The notes under the pieces were generated by a model, which was not told the origin of the DNA, ran no database searches, and saw nothing but the letters and a program-made list of their open reading frames with translations. Shown here piece after piece: positions 1 through 10,800 of a stretch of DNA of 64,000 bases. The position numbers were made by a program, and so were the translations under genes. Each line of letters starts with the position of its first letter. Positions within the stretch are counted from its first letter, which is position 1. Origin of the DNA: Pseudoneurospora amorphoporcata (lineage: Eukaryota; Ascomycota; Sordariomycetes; Sordariales; Sordariaceae); the NCBI GenBank assembly GCA_033297205.1, contig MU859171.1:52278-116277 (forward strand), written 5' to 3'.

Positions 1-927
1 GGCGGTGGTGGCGCTGGCGCCCCCGACCTCCTCCAGATCATCACCTGGAACGACTTTGCCGAATCGCACTACATCTCGGACCTCGTGCCGTCGCAGATCC
101 TCTCCGAAGCCGAGTCCTACGTCAACGGGTTCGACCACGGCGGGTTCAGGGCCGTGCTACCTTGGTACGTCGCAGCGTACAAGCTGGGCAAGACGACGGC
201 CGAGGAGGGACTTGCGGATGGGGAATGGCCAGAGGAGAAACTGGGCGATGGGGTTATGGTTGCTTGGTATAGGACTACGCCGGTGAATGTCACCGCCGCC
301 ACGGATGGGAAAGAGTGTGGCGATGGCGGGACAAAGTGGGGACAGCAGGGAGAGAAGAGTGCCAGGGAGGCGGTGGAAAGGGATGTGGTGAATGTGCTGG
401 CGATTGTCAGGAGGGATACGCAGGTGGTGGTTAGTGTGGAGAGCACGGGGAAAAGGGTGGTGAGGCAGGTGAAGAAGATGGGAGGAGCGAGCTTCTTCCA
501 GGTGGGGTTTGAGGAGCTGGGGTTGGGCAGGGGGAATAAGAAGGGGGGGAAGGTGAGGATCGAAATGAATGGGGAGGTGAGAGAGGGGAGGGAGGTGAGG
601 GATGAGTGTCCTGCGAGTGGAGTTGTAAGTTCTCCTTTTTTTTTTTTTTTTTTTGTTGTGGTCATGACGATGCTAATGAAGCGGGAACAGATCAACTTCA
701 ATGCTGCGACTGTTTACATTGCTAAGAGCACGCATCCTTATACTGGAAATGACGATGGCGGATCTGCAAGTTCCGGATCTGCTGGGTCCGGGTCCGGGTC
801 TGGATCTAAAGATGGAAAGGGCGACGGCGATGAAGACGGTGACGAGAACGCTGCTATGCCGGGAAGGAGTGTGGGTGTGACTGCCGCTTTGGTGGCATTC
901 CTTGGATTTGCGCTGTTCAACCTTTAG
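1..927 (+). CDS. GH71 alpha-1,3-glucanase (mutanase), 3' part only
   Basis: The reading frame is open from the first base, so the gene begins left of the window. The first visible residues, ending in the ITWNDFAESHYISD block, are typical of glycoside hydrolase family 71, which cleaves alpha-1,3-glucan of fungal cell walls. A GTAAGT...CTAAT...CAG intron lies at 625-690. It is 66 bp, in frame, without stops, and contains 19 T. Exons are therefore <1-624 and 691-927, giving about 286 visible residues. After the enzyme part comes a Ser/Gly/Asp-rich linker (about 747-850) and a hydrophobic C-terminus (VTAALVAFLGFALFNL), which suggests a GPI anchor and a wall- or membrane-bound enzyme. The family call rests on the N-terminal 60 visible residues. 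The GPI signal is inference. Confidence 0.85.
   Translation, partial: GGGGAGAPDLLQIITWNDFAESHYISDLVPSQILSEAESYVNGFDHGGFRAVLPWYVAAYKLGKTTAEEGLADGEWPEEKLGDGVMVAWYRTTPVNVTAATDGKECGDGGTKWGQQGEKSAREAVERDVVNVLAIVRRDTQVVVSVESTGKRVVRQVKKMGGASFFQVGFEELGLGRGNKKGGKVRIEMNGEVREGREVRDECPASGVVSSPFFFFFFVVVMTMLMKREQINFNAATVYIAKSTHPYTGNDDGGSASSGSAGSGSGSGSKDGKGDGDEDGDENAAMPGRSVGVTAALVAFLGFALFNL
625..690 (+). other. in-frame stopless intron of the GH71 gene
   Basis: The donor is GTAAGT at 625, the branch-like TGCTAAT is at 671-677 and the acceptor CAG ends at 690. The length is 66 bp with no stop in the coding frame, and it contains a 19-T run (636-654). Retention would insert a Phe-rich hydrophobic stretch. 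Confidence 0.75.
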
Positions 928-1586
928 GTGATTTAAAAGGAGAGACGGAGAGATGCATGTTGGTTGGATGATTGCATGAAATGGGCCTTGATGTTTTATG
1001 TTCTGTCCTGGTATGACTTAGTGGTGAAAACATAAAAGGGGCATTACCGTAGAAGCCCGTAGGTAGTAGACGGTAGACGGTCTGCATGACACCACGATTG
1101 CTTGTATATATATAGTTCGATTCTTTCTGAAGGCTTGTAGATAGATAGTACCTTCCTTGTTTGACCATCATCATCTGTTCAATTACGTGGCTTTGGACTC
1201 GATAACTGACTGGCGGCCCATACATCACAACCTTGCAAAGTTCACATTACGCACTCAGATACCTACTTTTCGTCGACCAAGGTGTTTGTGTCCTTCTTTG
1301 ACTCCAACCTCCTTCCTCCTTTCATATTTGTTTTGTGCTCTGGTTGAACATCTTGCACTAGGACGGGACAGTGCCGGACACCCCCTCATGTGATTCTTTT
1401 TCTTTTTTAACAAGCTTATTTTTTTTTTTTTTTTCTTATTTCATAAACTAGCTAGCTAGCTTTTGGTTCTTCTTGTTCAAACTACCTGAGCTAGCGGTGG
1501 GTGGGTATAATGCATGCATCCATCTCTTTTTTCGTTTCTCCGTCTTCGTCTCTCTCCAAAACACTTTTTGTAAGGGCAAATCTACA
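928..1586. other. intergenic, between convergent 3' ends
   Basis: This 0.66-kb stretch separates the ends of two convergent genes. It contains a T16 run (1419-1434). I see no gene or RNA in it. Confidence 0.6.
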
Positions 1587-2745
1587 TTACTCATCCTTGA
1601 CATGCAAAACAGCCTTGCCAAAGTTCTCGCCCTTGAAGATACCGACCAGACCCTCAGCGGCCTTGTCGATACCCTCGGTGACGTGGATCTTGAACTTGAC
1701 GGACCCGTCGGCGATCCACTGCGAGAGCTGCTCCTGGTGCTCCTTGTGGTACTTGGGGCCAAAGTCCTTGTCGCCGACGATGAAGCCGCGGAAGTCGATG
1801 CGCTTGGACACAATGTGGAAGAGGTTGGTGATGCCGTAGCGCTCCCAGGGCTTGACGTTGTATTGGGAGATCTGTGTGTGATTTAGGTATAGTTAGTTAG
1901 TATAACTTATGTGTGTGGTGGGGCGGGGAGTGTTTGTGAAAAGAGGAAGAAAACTAGGTACTAACCATGCCGCAAGCAACAATGCGACCGAACTGGTTGA
2001 GAGACTCGAGAGCAGCCTGGAGGTGCTCGCCGCCGACATTCTCATAGTAGATATCGATACCCTCAGGCGCCAGCCTCTTGAGGGCATCAAGCGGCTTCTC
2101 CTTCTTGTAGTTGAAGCCGCCGTCGAAGCCGAGCTCGTTGAGGATGAAGTCGAGCTTCTGGTCGCTGCCGACGGAACCGATGACCTTCAAGCCCTCGCGC
2201 TTGGCGATCTGGCCGACGACCTGGCCGACGGCACCAGCAGCACTGCTGATAAAGATGGTCTCGCCCTTCTTGGGCCGGCCAATCTCGTGGTACGACGACC
2301 AGGCGGTCAGGCCGGGCATGCCAAGGGGGCCGAGGAAGAGGCCGAGGTCCTTGAGGTTGTGCTTGTTGTCGATCTTGTTCTGGACCGTCTGGCCGACCTG
2401 CTCCTTGGTGAGGGTGGCATACTCGGCGATGGGCAGGTGGGCGATGACGAGGTCACCCTCCTTGTAGTCGACGTGGTCGGACTTGAGGACCTTGGCGACG
2501 GTGGCGTTGGTGACGGGCTCGTTGAGGTGGTAGGGAGGGGCGTAGGACTTGGTGTTGGCGTCGCGCATGCGGCCGCGCTGGTAAGGGTCGAAGGAGGCGT
2601 AGAGGATGGAGAGAACCAGGCCGCCCTCGGGGGCAGCGGCGTCGGGGTCGAAGCCCCTGTCCTCGATGACGAGATGCTCACCAGGGACGGGGTAGCCCGT
2701 GGGAATCTTTTTGAAGATGAGAGTCTTGTTGGTGGTGCCGGTCAT
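1587..2745 (-). CDS. MDR-superfamily NADP-dependent oxidoreductase (alkenal/one reductase, leukotriene B4 12-hydroxydehydrogenase-like)
   Basis: Exons are complement(1966-2745, 1587-1871) and encode 354 residues. The intron (1872-1965) has GTTAGT, TACTAAC and CACAG signals. The protein is a medium-chain dehydrogenase/reductase without the zinc-ligand pattern of alcohol dehydrogenases. The N-terminal part has the DPYQRGRM block of prostaglandin reductase-like enzymes. A nucleotide-binding loop SSAAGAVGQVVGQIAK lies near residue 165. The block IYYENVGGEHLQAAL and the end FGKAVLHV follow. Such enzymes reduce the carbon-carbon double bond of enals and enones with NADPH in the cytosol. The ATG at 2745 was chosen because homology begins a few residues later and the upstream in-frame extension is a TTTG-repeat leader. 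The physiological substrate cannot be read from sequence. Confidence 0.9.
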
Positions 2746-3730
2746 TGTGGCGGTTTGTTTTGCTGTAGTTTGTTTTGGTTGTAGGAGGTATTGTTTGTTT
2801 GTTTGTTTGTTTGTTGACGTGGTGATGATGATATGTCTTGGTAATGGGGAGTATCCAAGTAGATTCAATGAATGAGCCAAAATCAGATGCAATGAACGGA
2901 CCGACACCTCCAACATTTATATATCAACTTCTGCTTCTAAGACGCAAGGGGACAGCGTCAACAGTGGAGACATTGCTGGGGATCAACCGGCGCTCTTTTG
3001 CTGATAAAGCACGTTTTTTTTGGATGGAACGATTGTTTGGAATCATGAAGAAATGGTGACGTGGGGCAAGCGATTCGGATTTCGGAGACTTTTAGACCCT
3101 CTCGGCGGCGACTACAGTAAAACCCCCTTTCCGGGAAGATGGCTAGAAAGAGATGGATATAATGATGATGCACGAGACACCTCCAAAGGGAAATTGTTTC
3201 GTTCGTATTTACTTGGGATGTTGCCCAGTAGGAATTGCGCAATTGTTTGTTGGTTTGATAAATGGCCTGTATTTCCAAATGTCCGAGGTGTATCGCCAAT
3301 TCAACCAATAAGATGCGGCGGAAGGAATGCCGGCTACACTGTTGTTGTTGTGCCGAGGCATCTCCACCCAGAGGGGGGGATTTTTAGAATAAGCTTTCTT
3401 GTTCACCCTTCATCAATTCCACTTCTACGTCCCCAGCGATTCTCCATTCTGATTTCTAAGCACAATACACATGCAAGATCCTCTGGTATCCGTCCCCTCG
3501 GGATTGGTTCCTGATAGAGACTGACTGGTGAAGCAATTGCATCAAAACTGAATTTGGGGCAAGCGATTGTTTACATTACGTCATGTGCTTTTTCTCCCGG
3601 CAGGCAAGGAATCATCACGTCAAATCCTTGACTTCTAATGCAAGGTACCCCCTTTTACTTCGACAACACCAAAACACAACAGACATTCCTTTCCTTTTCT
3701 CTTCCCTTCCCCCCCAACACACAACTCACT
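2746..3730. other. intergenic, upstream of the MDR gene
   Basis: This is the promoter side of the MDR gene. It has a (TTTG)n tract just upstream of the start (about 2790-2814). The 164-codon open frame on the plus strand here has no recognisable domain and is probably chance. Confidence 0.5.
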
Positions 3731-5685
3731 TCAGTGAGAAAACCTAAAATCAAGCCTCCGACTCCCCTGCACCTTGGTAGTCTTGATATACTCCACCTTC
3801 TGTTCCTCGGTGAGGGCATTCCATACCTTGTCCTTCTGCTTATTCCTCCAGACATAATACGCCTTGGTTCCCAAAAACACGCCAATGGCGAGCAAGTTGA
3901 TGACCACGAGCTTGGTGTTCCCGTCGCGGTAATACGGCTTGTCGTAGTCGAGGTAGATGAAATTGGCAATCACGTTGCCGAGCTGGACCGACATGTTGTA
4001 CAGCGCCGCCGAGACGGTGCGGGCCCCGACGTTGTTTGCGTTTTTCGACGTCCAGGCCACCAGGATGGCGTGGCAGTAGGGGTACGACAGCAGCACCGAC
4101 ATGAGCGCGTACGTGCCCCACTGGTTGTCGATCAGCCCTGGCCAGAACTTCAGCGCGAGGATGCAGGGGAGCGTCCAGATGGACTGCAGCATGGCGACGA
4201 AGGTGCGCTCTTGCAGCATGTCCGATAATCGGGTGAGCAGGAGGAGGGTGATGATGTGGACGACGGACTGTTTGTTTCTCAGCGTCAGCAGCTTTCTTAA
4301 TTCATTGTCTCGACAATCAGCAAAAAAACAAACTCACCGAAGGAATGACCAGCAAGGTGGTGTTGAAAGGACTGAACCCAAGCTTCCTCAACGTCAAAGT
4401 CAAATAATAGCTTGGCGGCGTATGCGGGATATACGCCACCAGGCCGATCGCGTACAGCGGCCAGAGATCATAATCCTTCAGGGTCTCCCACAGCCTCTTG
4501 GGCGTGATGGCCTCGCGGTTGTGCATATCGCCTTTTGAAGGATCGTCTCTCAGCACGCGGTTCACCACGATGGAGACTTCCCGGTCGGTGAACCACCCGT
4601 TGGGGCGGAACCACGTCTTGGTCTGCACGGCCGACGCGGGCATCATGAAGAAGGAGGCCAGGCCGATGCACAAAGTGATGAGACCCTCGACGAGGAACAT
4701 CCATTGCCAGCCCGCCCAGCCGTTGATCCCGCGCATGCGCAGGAGGCCAAAGGCCATGAGACTGGTGATGATGGACGTGCTGGAGAGGGTGGTCCAGAAG
4801 TAGGACAGGCGGATGGGGAGCTCGCGCGAGGTGTAGAAGTAGGAGAGCCAGAGGACGATGTCGGGGATGAAGCCGCCCTGATGATTGTCATGTCAGTGTT
4901 TTCCTTCTTTGCCAAAGAATTCTTTGGATAAGTGGTGTGGAAGGCATCAATACCTCAATGAGACCCAACAAGCAACGAGTAGCAAAAAAGCTGCCCCTTC
5001 CATTCAACGAACACTGCGAGATGGCAACCACCGACCAAAGCACAATCTGGATCGGAATCCAGCGGTCCGGACCGAGCTTCTTGGACAACAACTGAGACGG
5101 CAGCTCAGCGCAGAGGAACGACACAAGGAAGATGACGTTGCCGTAGTTGTAATCTGTTGGTTGTTTGCAATTGACCCGTGTCAGCTTCACCTAACCTTAT
5201 CTTACCTTGATGGAAGAGTACTAACCATTGGTATTCAACCCCAAATCATCCAACATGTTATCCGCCAACGCCTGTGCCAGATTCCCACGATCCACCTGCA
5301 GCGCGAAAAACATGACCATGGCCCACGCGCACGCCCGGAAATCGACTTTCCTGACGATGGCCTTCTCTTCCTCCTCTGTCCACGTCACCGTCGGATCAAA
5401 CGCTCCGCGGCACTCGTAGTCGGCTTCGTCGTACACCTTGCGCCAGTGCTCGGCCACGACCGGGTCCAGGAACGGGTTTTGCTTGAGGTCCGAGTAGGAC
5501 GAGGCTTCGGAGAGATCGGAGGCTGAAGAGGAGGAGGAGGAGGTGGTGGTCACGGTACCGTATTTCTTCTCGTCGGCGGCATAGGGGCTGGAGGCGGACA
5601 TGGGCGAGTCCGCCGCTGGGTTGGGAGTCCCGGAGCCGGACCCGGAGCCCCAGTCCCGGTAGGGCGGCGGTGGTGGTTGTGACAT
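3731..5685 (-). CDS. MFS transporter, anion:cation symporter (Dal5/Liz1-like) family
   Basis: Exons are complement(5226-5685, 4954-5153, 4338-4877, 3731-4267), giving 578 residues. All junctions keep phase and use GTTAGT, GTATTG and GTGAGT donors. A Ser/Pro-rich cytosolic N-terminus of about 100 residues precedes the transporter. The diagnostic ACS-family blocks are present: ALQVDRGN after the first segment, then [19 protein letters not shown], then ISQCSL. Several further hydrophobic segments follow, as does the loop [19 protein letters not shown]. The relatives are fungal plasma-membrane transporters of allantoate, pantothenate, nicotinate or thiamine precursors, so the substrate is probably a small organic anion or vitamin. 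Which one is open. The GTATTG donor of intron 2 is less common but fits length and phase. Confidence 0.88.
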
Positions 5686-6806
5686 GGCGGTCGGATGTCT
5701 GTCGTACGGGGAACTGGAGATAGATGAGGTCCGGATGAGAGAGAGGGTACAGTGGAGCACACAAAAGTCCGAAACCTGATAGAAGAAAGATTGGACTGCA
5801 GAGACTGGACCCTGAGATGAGATGAGAGGTACCGAAAGTCTGGCCCGCGAGAAGTGATTAGAGGCTCAGCTGTCGAGAGGTGAACAACAAGACGACCAGA
5901 AACAAAAAGTAAACAAGGTACTTGGGAACATACATACATATATATATAACGCTTGGAAAGTTCAATGGCAAACGCTTATATACATCGTGCTCTCGGGTCA
6001 CTCCGTTCAATCCCGCCTCTTCATGTTGTTCCCGACACCACAGCCATTGGAGAAGCACAGAAACCACATACCACAAGCGAGTAAGGTATGGGGATATGAA
6101 ATATCCCACCTTGATTGCGTCATGGTGGTTTGGCGCACCCAAGTCTTGTCTGGGGACTGGTAGACCTACCTACCTTAGTCTGGGGACAGTCGCAAAGTTG
6201 CCTTGGGAGTTGGGGAACATGGAATGGGAACGGCTCGAGAGATAAGGTACAGGTACCTAGGTATGCTGCCACCCCGTGCTTGACGTCGCAGATGAAGAGA
6301 AAGCGATAACAATATCGAACCACGACTTCACAGCAACACCTTACACCCGGGCCCGTCCGTTCGTTGATGTAACCCGCGTTTTCGTTACCAAGTTGGAAAC
6401 TACCTCTACGACCGCAAAACGCCATTGGGACTATATGTGAGCAAGCATGGCGGGCCATGGCAACCAATAGTTGCTTGATGGTGCAATGGTTCCTTTTTAT
6501 GTCGAGTTGTGTGGGAGGTTCGCCAGTGATAATTCGTCAACCCCCTGGAGTATGGCACCATCACGACCCCGCTCGTCTAGGGGACGGATACGCCAAGTTT
6601 GGGTTAGAGGATTTTAGAAGAAAAGAGAAAGCCGTTGGTTCTATAACAAGTATCAAAGAGAACTGATAAAGATATCATGGGAATGATATTTTACGGCATT
6701 CCGACTTTGACTTCCGGGCTGCCCAAGTGAGCCACTTGGACGCGACGCTCCTCAATTCGACACAATGTACTTAAAAATTGCAATACATATCCAATCCTGC
6801 TCCTCC
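5686..6806. other. intergenic, upstream of the MFS gene
   Basis: This is about 1.1 kb of promoter-side sequence with a TATATATA run (about 5939-5947) and one copy of the palindrome TACCTAGGTA (6254-6263). I see no gene. Confidence 0.5.
6254..6263. repeat. palindromic decamer TACCTAGGTA, copy 1
   Basis: This is a perfect 10-bp palindrome in an intergenic region. A second exact copy lies at 14069-14078. The function is unknown. Confidence 0.6.
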
Positions 6807-8864
6807 TCACTCACCACTCTCCGCTGCTTCCTGGTCTCCTTCCTGTCCTTCCTCTCCTTCCTCTTGTTCCTCTACCTCCTGTTCCTCCTCTTCCTCTCGT
6901 TCCTCTCCCTCCTGTTCCTCCACTTCCTCTTGTTCGTCTCCCTCCTGTCCCTCCTCTTCCTCGCTTTCCTCCCGCCTCCCATACAGCCGCCTTCTAGCCT
7001 TCTTGAGCCTCTTCCTAACCAACCTCATGGTCTCACCCCGGTACTCTTGATTCTGCCGCCTCAACAACCGCTCCCTGTAACCCTGCCTCTCATCGTCTTG
7101 CAGCCCGCGCTCCAGCTCATCAACATGACGTCTCTGAAACATATTATCCACTCGTTCCCTCATCTCCCTCTCCTGCGCCGCCCGCCTCTCCTCCACTTCC
7201 CTCATCTTGTCCGTCTTGGCCAGACGGGCGTTCTCGTGCTCCGGGCCGTAGTCGACCAAGACCTTGTAGGCCGGTCCGTTCAGCGATGCCATCAGCTTCA
7301 CCATTTCATGTTTCGCATCGTGTTCCCGGAGCTTTCTGGTCCGGAACGGCATGAGATAGTGCCTCATGTCCGGTGGTCGAACCGTCAAGATGCTGACCGT
7401 CGTGCCTGCTGGCGCATGCTGTGCAGCAGGAACGGCCCCCCGTGCCAGATCGTCCCGGAATCTCGTGACGTGATCCTCGGCTTCTCGCACCAGGTCCATC
7501 CACCTTTGCGCCGTATTAAAATAAGTAGGCTTTTCCCATTGAGCGAACCGGGCGTTGCCGCTCCATTCTCCCATCTGCCCCTCCTCATCTGGCTCCGTGA
7601 TCTCAAAACGCTGTATCGCCTCGATGAGGCGATCAGAGTAAGGCCTTTGCTGATAATGCTCCAAGGGGGCGTGGTTCCTGGGATTGAACCAGTTGCTTAA
7701 GCCGTATTTTGGCATGAATTCTCCTTGGCTAGATCGGTCTGTTATGATGCGTCGCAGCAGCTTCCCCATGGCATAGACATCCTGCCACGTGTCCGGCTCC
7801 TCCATTTGCCAGACCCGATCCCTGGGGCTCACGCCATATCTGGCCTCTTTGATTTGGTCCAGCGGTAGCGACAGACGGCCAAAGTGGATGATGCCGTTGT
7901 TGTGAGGCTCTTCGCCTCTTCTTGCCGCGTTGTCAAAGTTGGTCAGCGCCACGCGCGGGAGGCGGCCATGCGCGCTCTCGTCGTACCCTTCCTCGTCCTC
8001 CGCCGGCCAATGCAGCATGATGTTGTCCATGGTCAACCATCGGTGGCAGACTGCTTGCCAGTTGTTGTCGTCGTCGGGTTCTCTCCCATCGCGCTCAACG
8101 CCAAAGTGCAGAAAGAGGAGGGCTCGCCCGAGCTGCTCTATGAGGTGCCAGATGAACGGTTCCTCGACGTACTGTGTCTCTTTACCTGCCCTGTTGATAC
8201 GCATGATTGCATGCTCGAGCGAGCCGCCGTTCGGGTATTCGTAGTACAGAGAGGCGTTGTAGACTTCCTCATTGGCCTCGTCTTCACCCCGTCTCCGGGA
8301 CATGGCATGGTCCAGTCGCCCGTCCACCTTGTCGTGAGGGAAACCATACGCGTACAGTTTCTGGAAGTAGGGTTCATCAGGGAGGTGCACCTCTACGCGC
8401 GGGTCGCCGTGGTCTCCAGCAAGCCGAGCAAAGCGAATATCGCCAGGGATCGGGTGGGCGTACATCTGCAAACGCCATATCAAGCTTCTTTCTGTGTCTT
8501 TCCGATCCGGATACAAGGTCGCCAGGTGTTCAGTCTTCAGGTACTTGCGGACGCGCTTGTTGATGAGTAATTCGTCAGTATGCAAGTCTTGGACAAGCAG
8601 GAGCCGGTTGAGAGGAGCAAGCTGTTGGATGAGGAGGAATCCCTTTGTACCACTGCGCCCGCTGCGCGCCTGAAGCCACTTGTAGCTCTGGATTTGGTCG
8701 TCCGCGACGTTATCCCGAGCTACAGGGGGAGACTCCCAATGAGCGGCGGGGAAGAGAATGGACCAGTGAAACATATCCCCGGCCTGCGTGGGGCGCTGTG
8801 GTTCTGGTGATGCAGCGGCATCTCTTCTTCTTCTTCTTCTTCTTCTTCTTCTTCCTGGAGGCAT
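6807..8864 (-). CDS. protein-kinase-like protein lacking catalytic residues (probable pseudokinase) with acidic C-terminal tail
   Basis: This is a single exon of 685 residues. Residues 5-14 are ten arginines encoded by a (CTT)n microsatellite. A divergent kinase fold can be traced. A beta-3-like stretch LLINKRV (about 100-106) may hold the ATP lysine. A hinge YYEYPNGGSLEHAI lies near 207-220 and an alpha-E-like FIWHLIEQLGRALLFLH near 237-253. The catalytic-loop position reads CHRWLTMDNIML (273-284), so the HRD aspartate is Trp. The DFG position reads TNFDNA (about 308-313), so the metal-binding Asp is Asn. DVYAMGKLLRRII (about 362-374) matches the alpha-F helix. The C-terminal about 180 residues are Arg/Glu-rich and then almost pure Glu/Gln/Gly. 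A later start at Met31 is possible. The kinase relation is inferred from motif order. The function is unknown and may be scaffolding. Confidence 0.7.
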   Translation of the reverse strand: MPPGRRRRRRRRRRDAAASPEPQRPTQAGDMFHWSILFPAAHWESPPVARDNVADDQIQSYKWLQARSGRSGTKGFLLIQQLAPLNRLLLVQDLHTDELLINKRVRKYLKTEHLATLYPDRKDTERSLIWRLQMYAHPIPGDIRFARLAGDHGDPRVEVHLPDEPYFQKLYAYGFPHDKVDGRLDHAMSRRRGEDEANEEVYNASLYYEYPNGGSLEHAIMRINRAGKETQYVEEPFIWHLIEQLGRALLFLHFGVERDGREPDDDNNWQAVCHRWLTMDNIMLHWPAEDEEGYDESAHGRLPRVALTNFDNAARRGEEPHNNGIIHFGRLSLPLDQIKEARYGVSPRDRVWQMEEPDTWQDVYAMGKLLRRIITDRSSQGEFMPKYGLSNWFNPRNHAPLEHYQQRPYSDRLIEAIQRFEITEPDEEGQMGEWSGNARFAQWEKPTYFNTAQRWMDLVREAEDHVTRFRDDLARGAVPAAQHAPAGTTVSILTVRPPDMRHYLMPFRTRKLREHDAKHEMVKLMASLNGPAYKVLVDYGPEHENARLAKTDKMREVEERRAAQEREMRERVDNMFQRRHVDELERGLQDDERQGYRERLLRRQNQEYRGETMRLVRKRLKKARRRLYGRREESEEEEGQEGDEQEEVEEQEGEEREEEEEQEVEEQEEGEEGQEGDQEAAESGE
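8824..8853. repeat. (CTT)10 microsatellite coding for poly-Arg
   Basis: Ten CTT units encode the arginine run at residues 5-14 of the kinase-like protein on the minus strand. Length changes by whole units would only change the number of arginines. Confidence 0.9.
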
Positions 8865-10800
8865 GTTGGGGTCGGTGCTCTGTTTTGTATCAAACTGGAT
8901 TTTGGATGAATGGAGGAGGTTAATGTTATGTTTCCATTTACGTGGAGTTGAGCTCGCGAAGCTTTATGGCTATGATTCCTGTGTAGTCATCCTTTGTATC
9001 CTGCTATCCGCTTTCGGCGTCGAGGTGTGGAACCAACAAAGGGTGTTGGGTGGCACGTATTAACTGTAGTCAACATCAACAAAGGCAGTCAGACCTCTAC
9101 CAACTAAAATGACCAAACAACCTGCACACCTGTCACTCAGCATCGAGTAAAGACAGGTGCTCTTGGTTCATAGCACCCGTGGAAACCTAAGGCAAGGGAT
9201 GATGGCACTCAGAGGGCCCTTAAAACCGTCCGAGATGTGCCGAGTAGATGCGTCTTTGTACGACACAGTGTGAGTTTGTTGTCGCATCCGCTCATACTAA
9301 CATATAATTTGCTGGATTGACGAAAAGGCCTCTGTCCATTGAAAAGCAGCTGCGACTTTTTGGCGGCGGATGGTTTTCGAACCGGCGGAACTTCCACTTT
9401 GCAGTCCTTCACCTGTCCATCGCTCAATCCGGTCTGATCTTCCCTGCTTTGGGAAGAAGAAGAATGCATCGTGTGGCGGGCGCACCCTGACTTCTGCACT
9501 CGTTGCGGACCCGTCCTGGGTGAGTGAGGAAAACAAAGTCTCCCTGCCTGCCAGAAGAACAGTCAGCCTTTCATCGTGTGGGACATGGAGAGAACATGAA
9601 AAGCCGGCCAGCCTGGTCCAGCTTACAGATGGATGGATAGATACCTAGATAGATGCCTGAGCTGGTCAAGAAAAGCGAGCTGCTAGACCACCCACAAATT
9701 AGTCTGTCTGTCTTTGCATTGAAACTTTTTTCTTTTTTTTGCTCATTGTATCATATGTATGTACGTACCGCTTCAAGGATTGTTTCGAGTTGATGATGAT
9801 GATGATGATCGTTTGACCCAGCAGCAGCAGGAGAAGCAAGGGCTGCAAAAGAAGCAGCGGCACAATGTTCTGCTGAGCTTGAATGTGCCCTTTGCTGTTC
9901 CCTTGGCTGCTGACCCGGTGAGCTTGGCGACGCCCTTTACTATATGGCCGGCAAACTGGCATGCAGCGGCGACGATTCCGACAATTGATACCGGGTCCAT
10001 AGTTAGGCTGGGAAGCGGCAAGGTGAGGGAGAGTGGTAGTCGAGTGTGATGGAGAAAGAATGGAATGGACTGAGGAATGGATTAATGAGAAGCTCGAGAG
10101 CAGCCTAAGGTCAGGACTAGAAGAGTGTTTATAACTGTCGATATTAGTGAGTAACGACTAGATGAGGTGCGGTGGGGATCATAATCAATTGGGCGAAGCC
10201 TTGGAGCCTTCCTTTCGACACAGGACGCCCGTAAACCACGCTTTCTGCCGTCATTCGTTAGAGCTAAGATTCAAAGCGCCTCAAGTTCTGCCCTGACGAG
10301 TAGAATACAGCCGCAACGCCAACTGAGCTGTATGTTCGGTGATTGAGCTCAATACATTGGGAGGCACTGCCAGACACTTTGAAACTCAGCTCAGGCCAGC
10401 TTATTCATCAATCAGGCTCTGTCTCATATCAATGCCAACAAACTTCCACTCTCCAAGCGACTCGCTGTCAGACGGGAAATGGCGTTTCTAACCCTGGAAA
10501 AAGGGGTGAGGCTCTCAGGAGAGTAGAGTTGGGGAGCACCATCGGCATCCTTCAGACCTTCACAGCCAGCGACATCAACAGTACAGCCACCAAACCTGGG
10601 CCTTCCCTAACGCCACCGCCCAGCCTGAACGAACACAGCCCAAAGCCAAGACGATGTACTTCCTATTGAGCCTGGAATTCCTTTTTTGAGCTTGCCATTA
10701 GCTAGTAGCTACGACCTACGCATCAAGACCGAAGTTCGTTCAGCGTTGATTCGGATTCTCATGCTCCTTCCCCTTCGTTCCATAACTTCGTTTCGGCCTT
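8865..10800. other. intergenic with one short candidate fragment
   Basis: This is about 1.9 kb between two minus-strand genes. Apart from the 75-codon fragment at 9773-10000, listed separately, I see no supported gene. Confidence 0.5.
9773..10000 (-). CDS. possible fragment or small protein with a STAND/Helo-like N-terminal signature
   Basis: An ATG at 10000 opens 75 codons. The first about 30 residues (MDPVSIVGIVAAACQFAGHI) resemble the start of the N-terminal domain found on many fungal STAND/NLR-like and ankyrin proteins. After that the frame turns into Cys- and Ser-rich sequence, the Ser run coming from a GATGAT microsatellite, and stops. No nucleotide-binding domain follows within 700 bp. 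It is either a degenerate gene start or a chance open frame. The resemblance is only in the first residues, so this call is weak. Confidence 0.3.
   Translation of the reverse strand: MDPVSIVGIVAAACQFAGHIVKGVAKLTGSAAKGTAKGTFKLSRTLCRCFFCSPCFSCCCWVKRSSSSSSTRNNP

Noticed and set aside
1909..2784. 291-codon plus-strand frame opposite the MDR gene
   Set aside because: It is a mirror frame produced by the strong codon bias of the minus-strand oxidoreductase, and has Val/Asp/Leu-biased composition and no domain.
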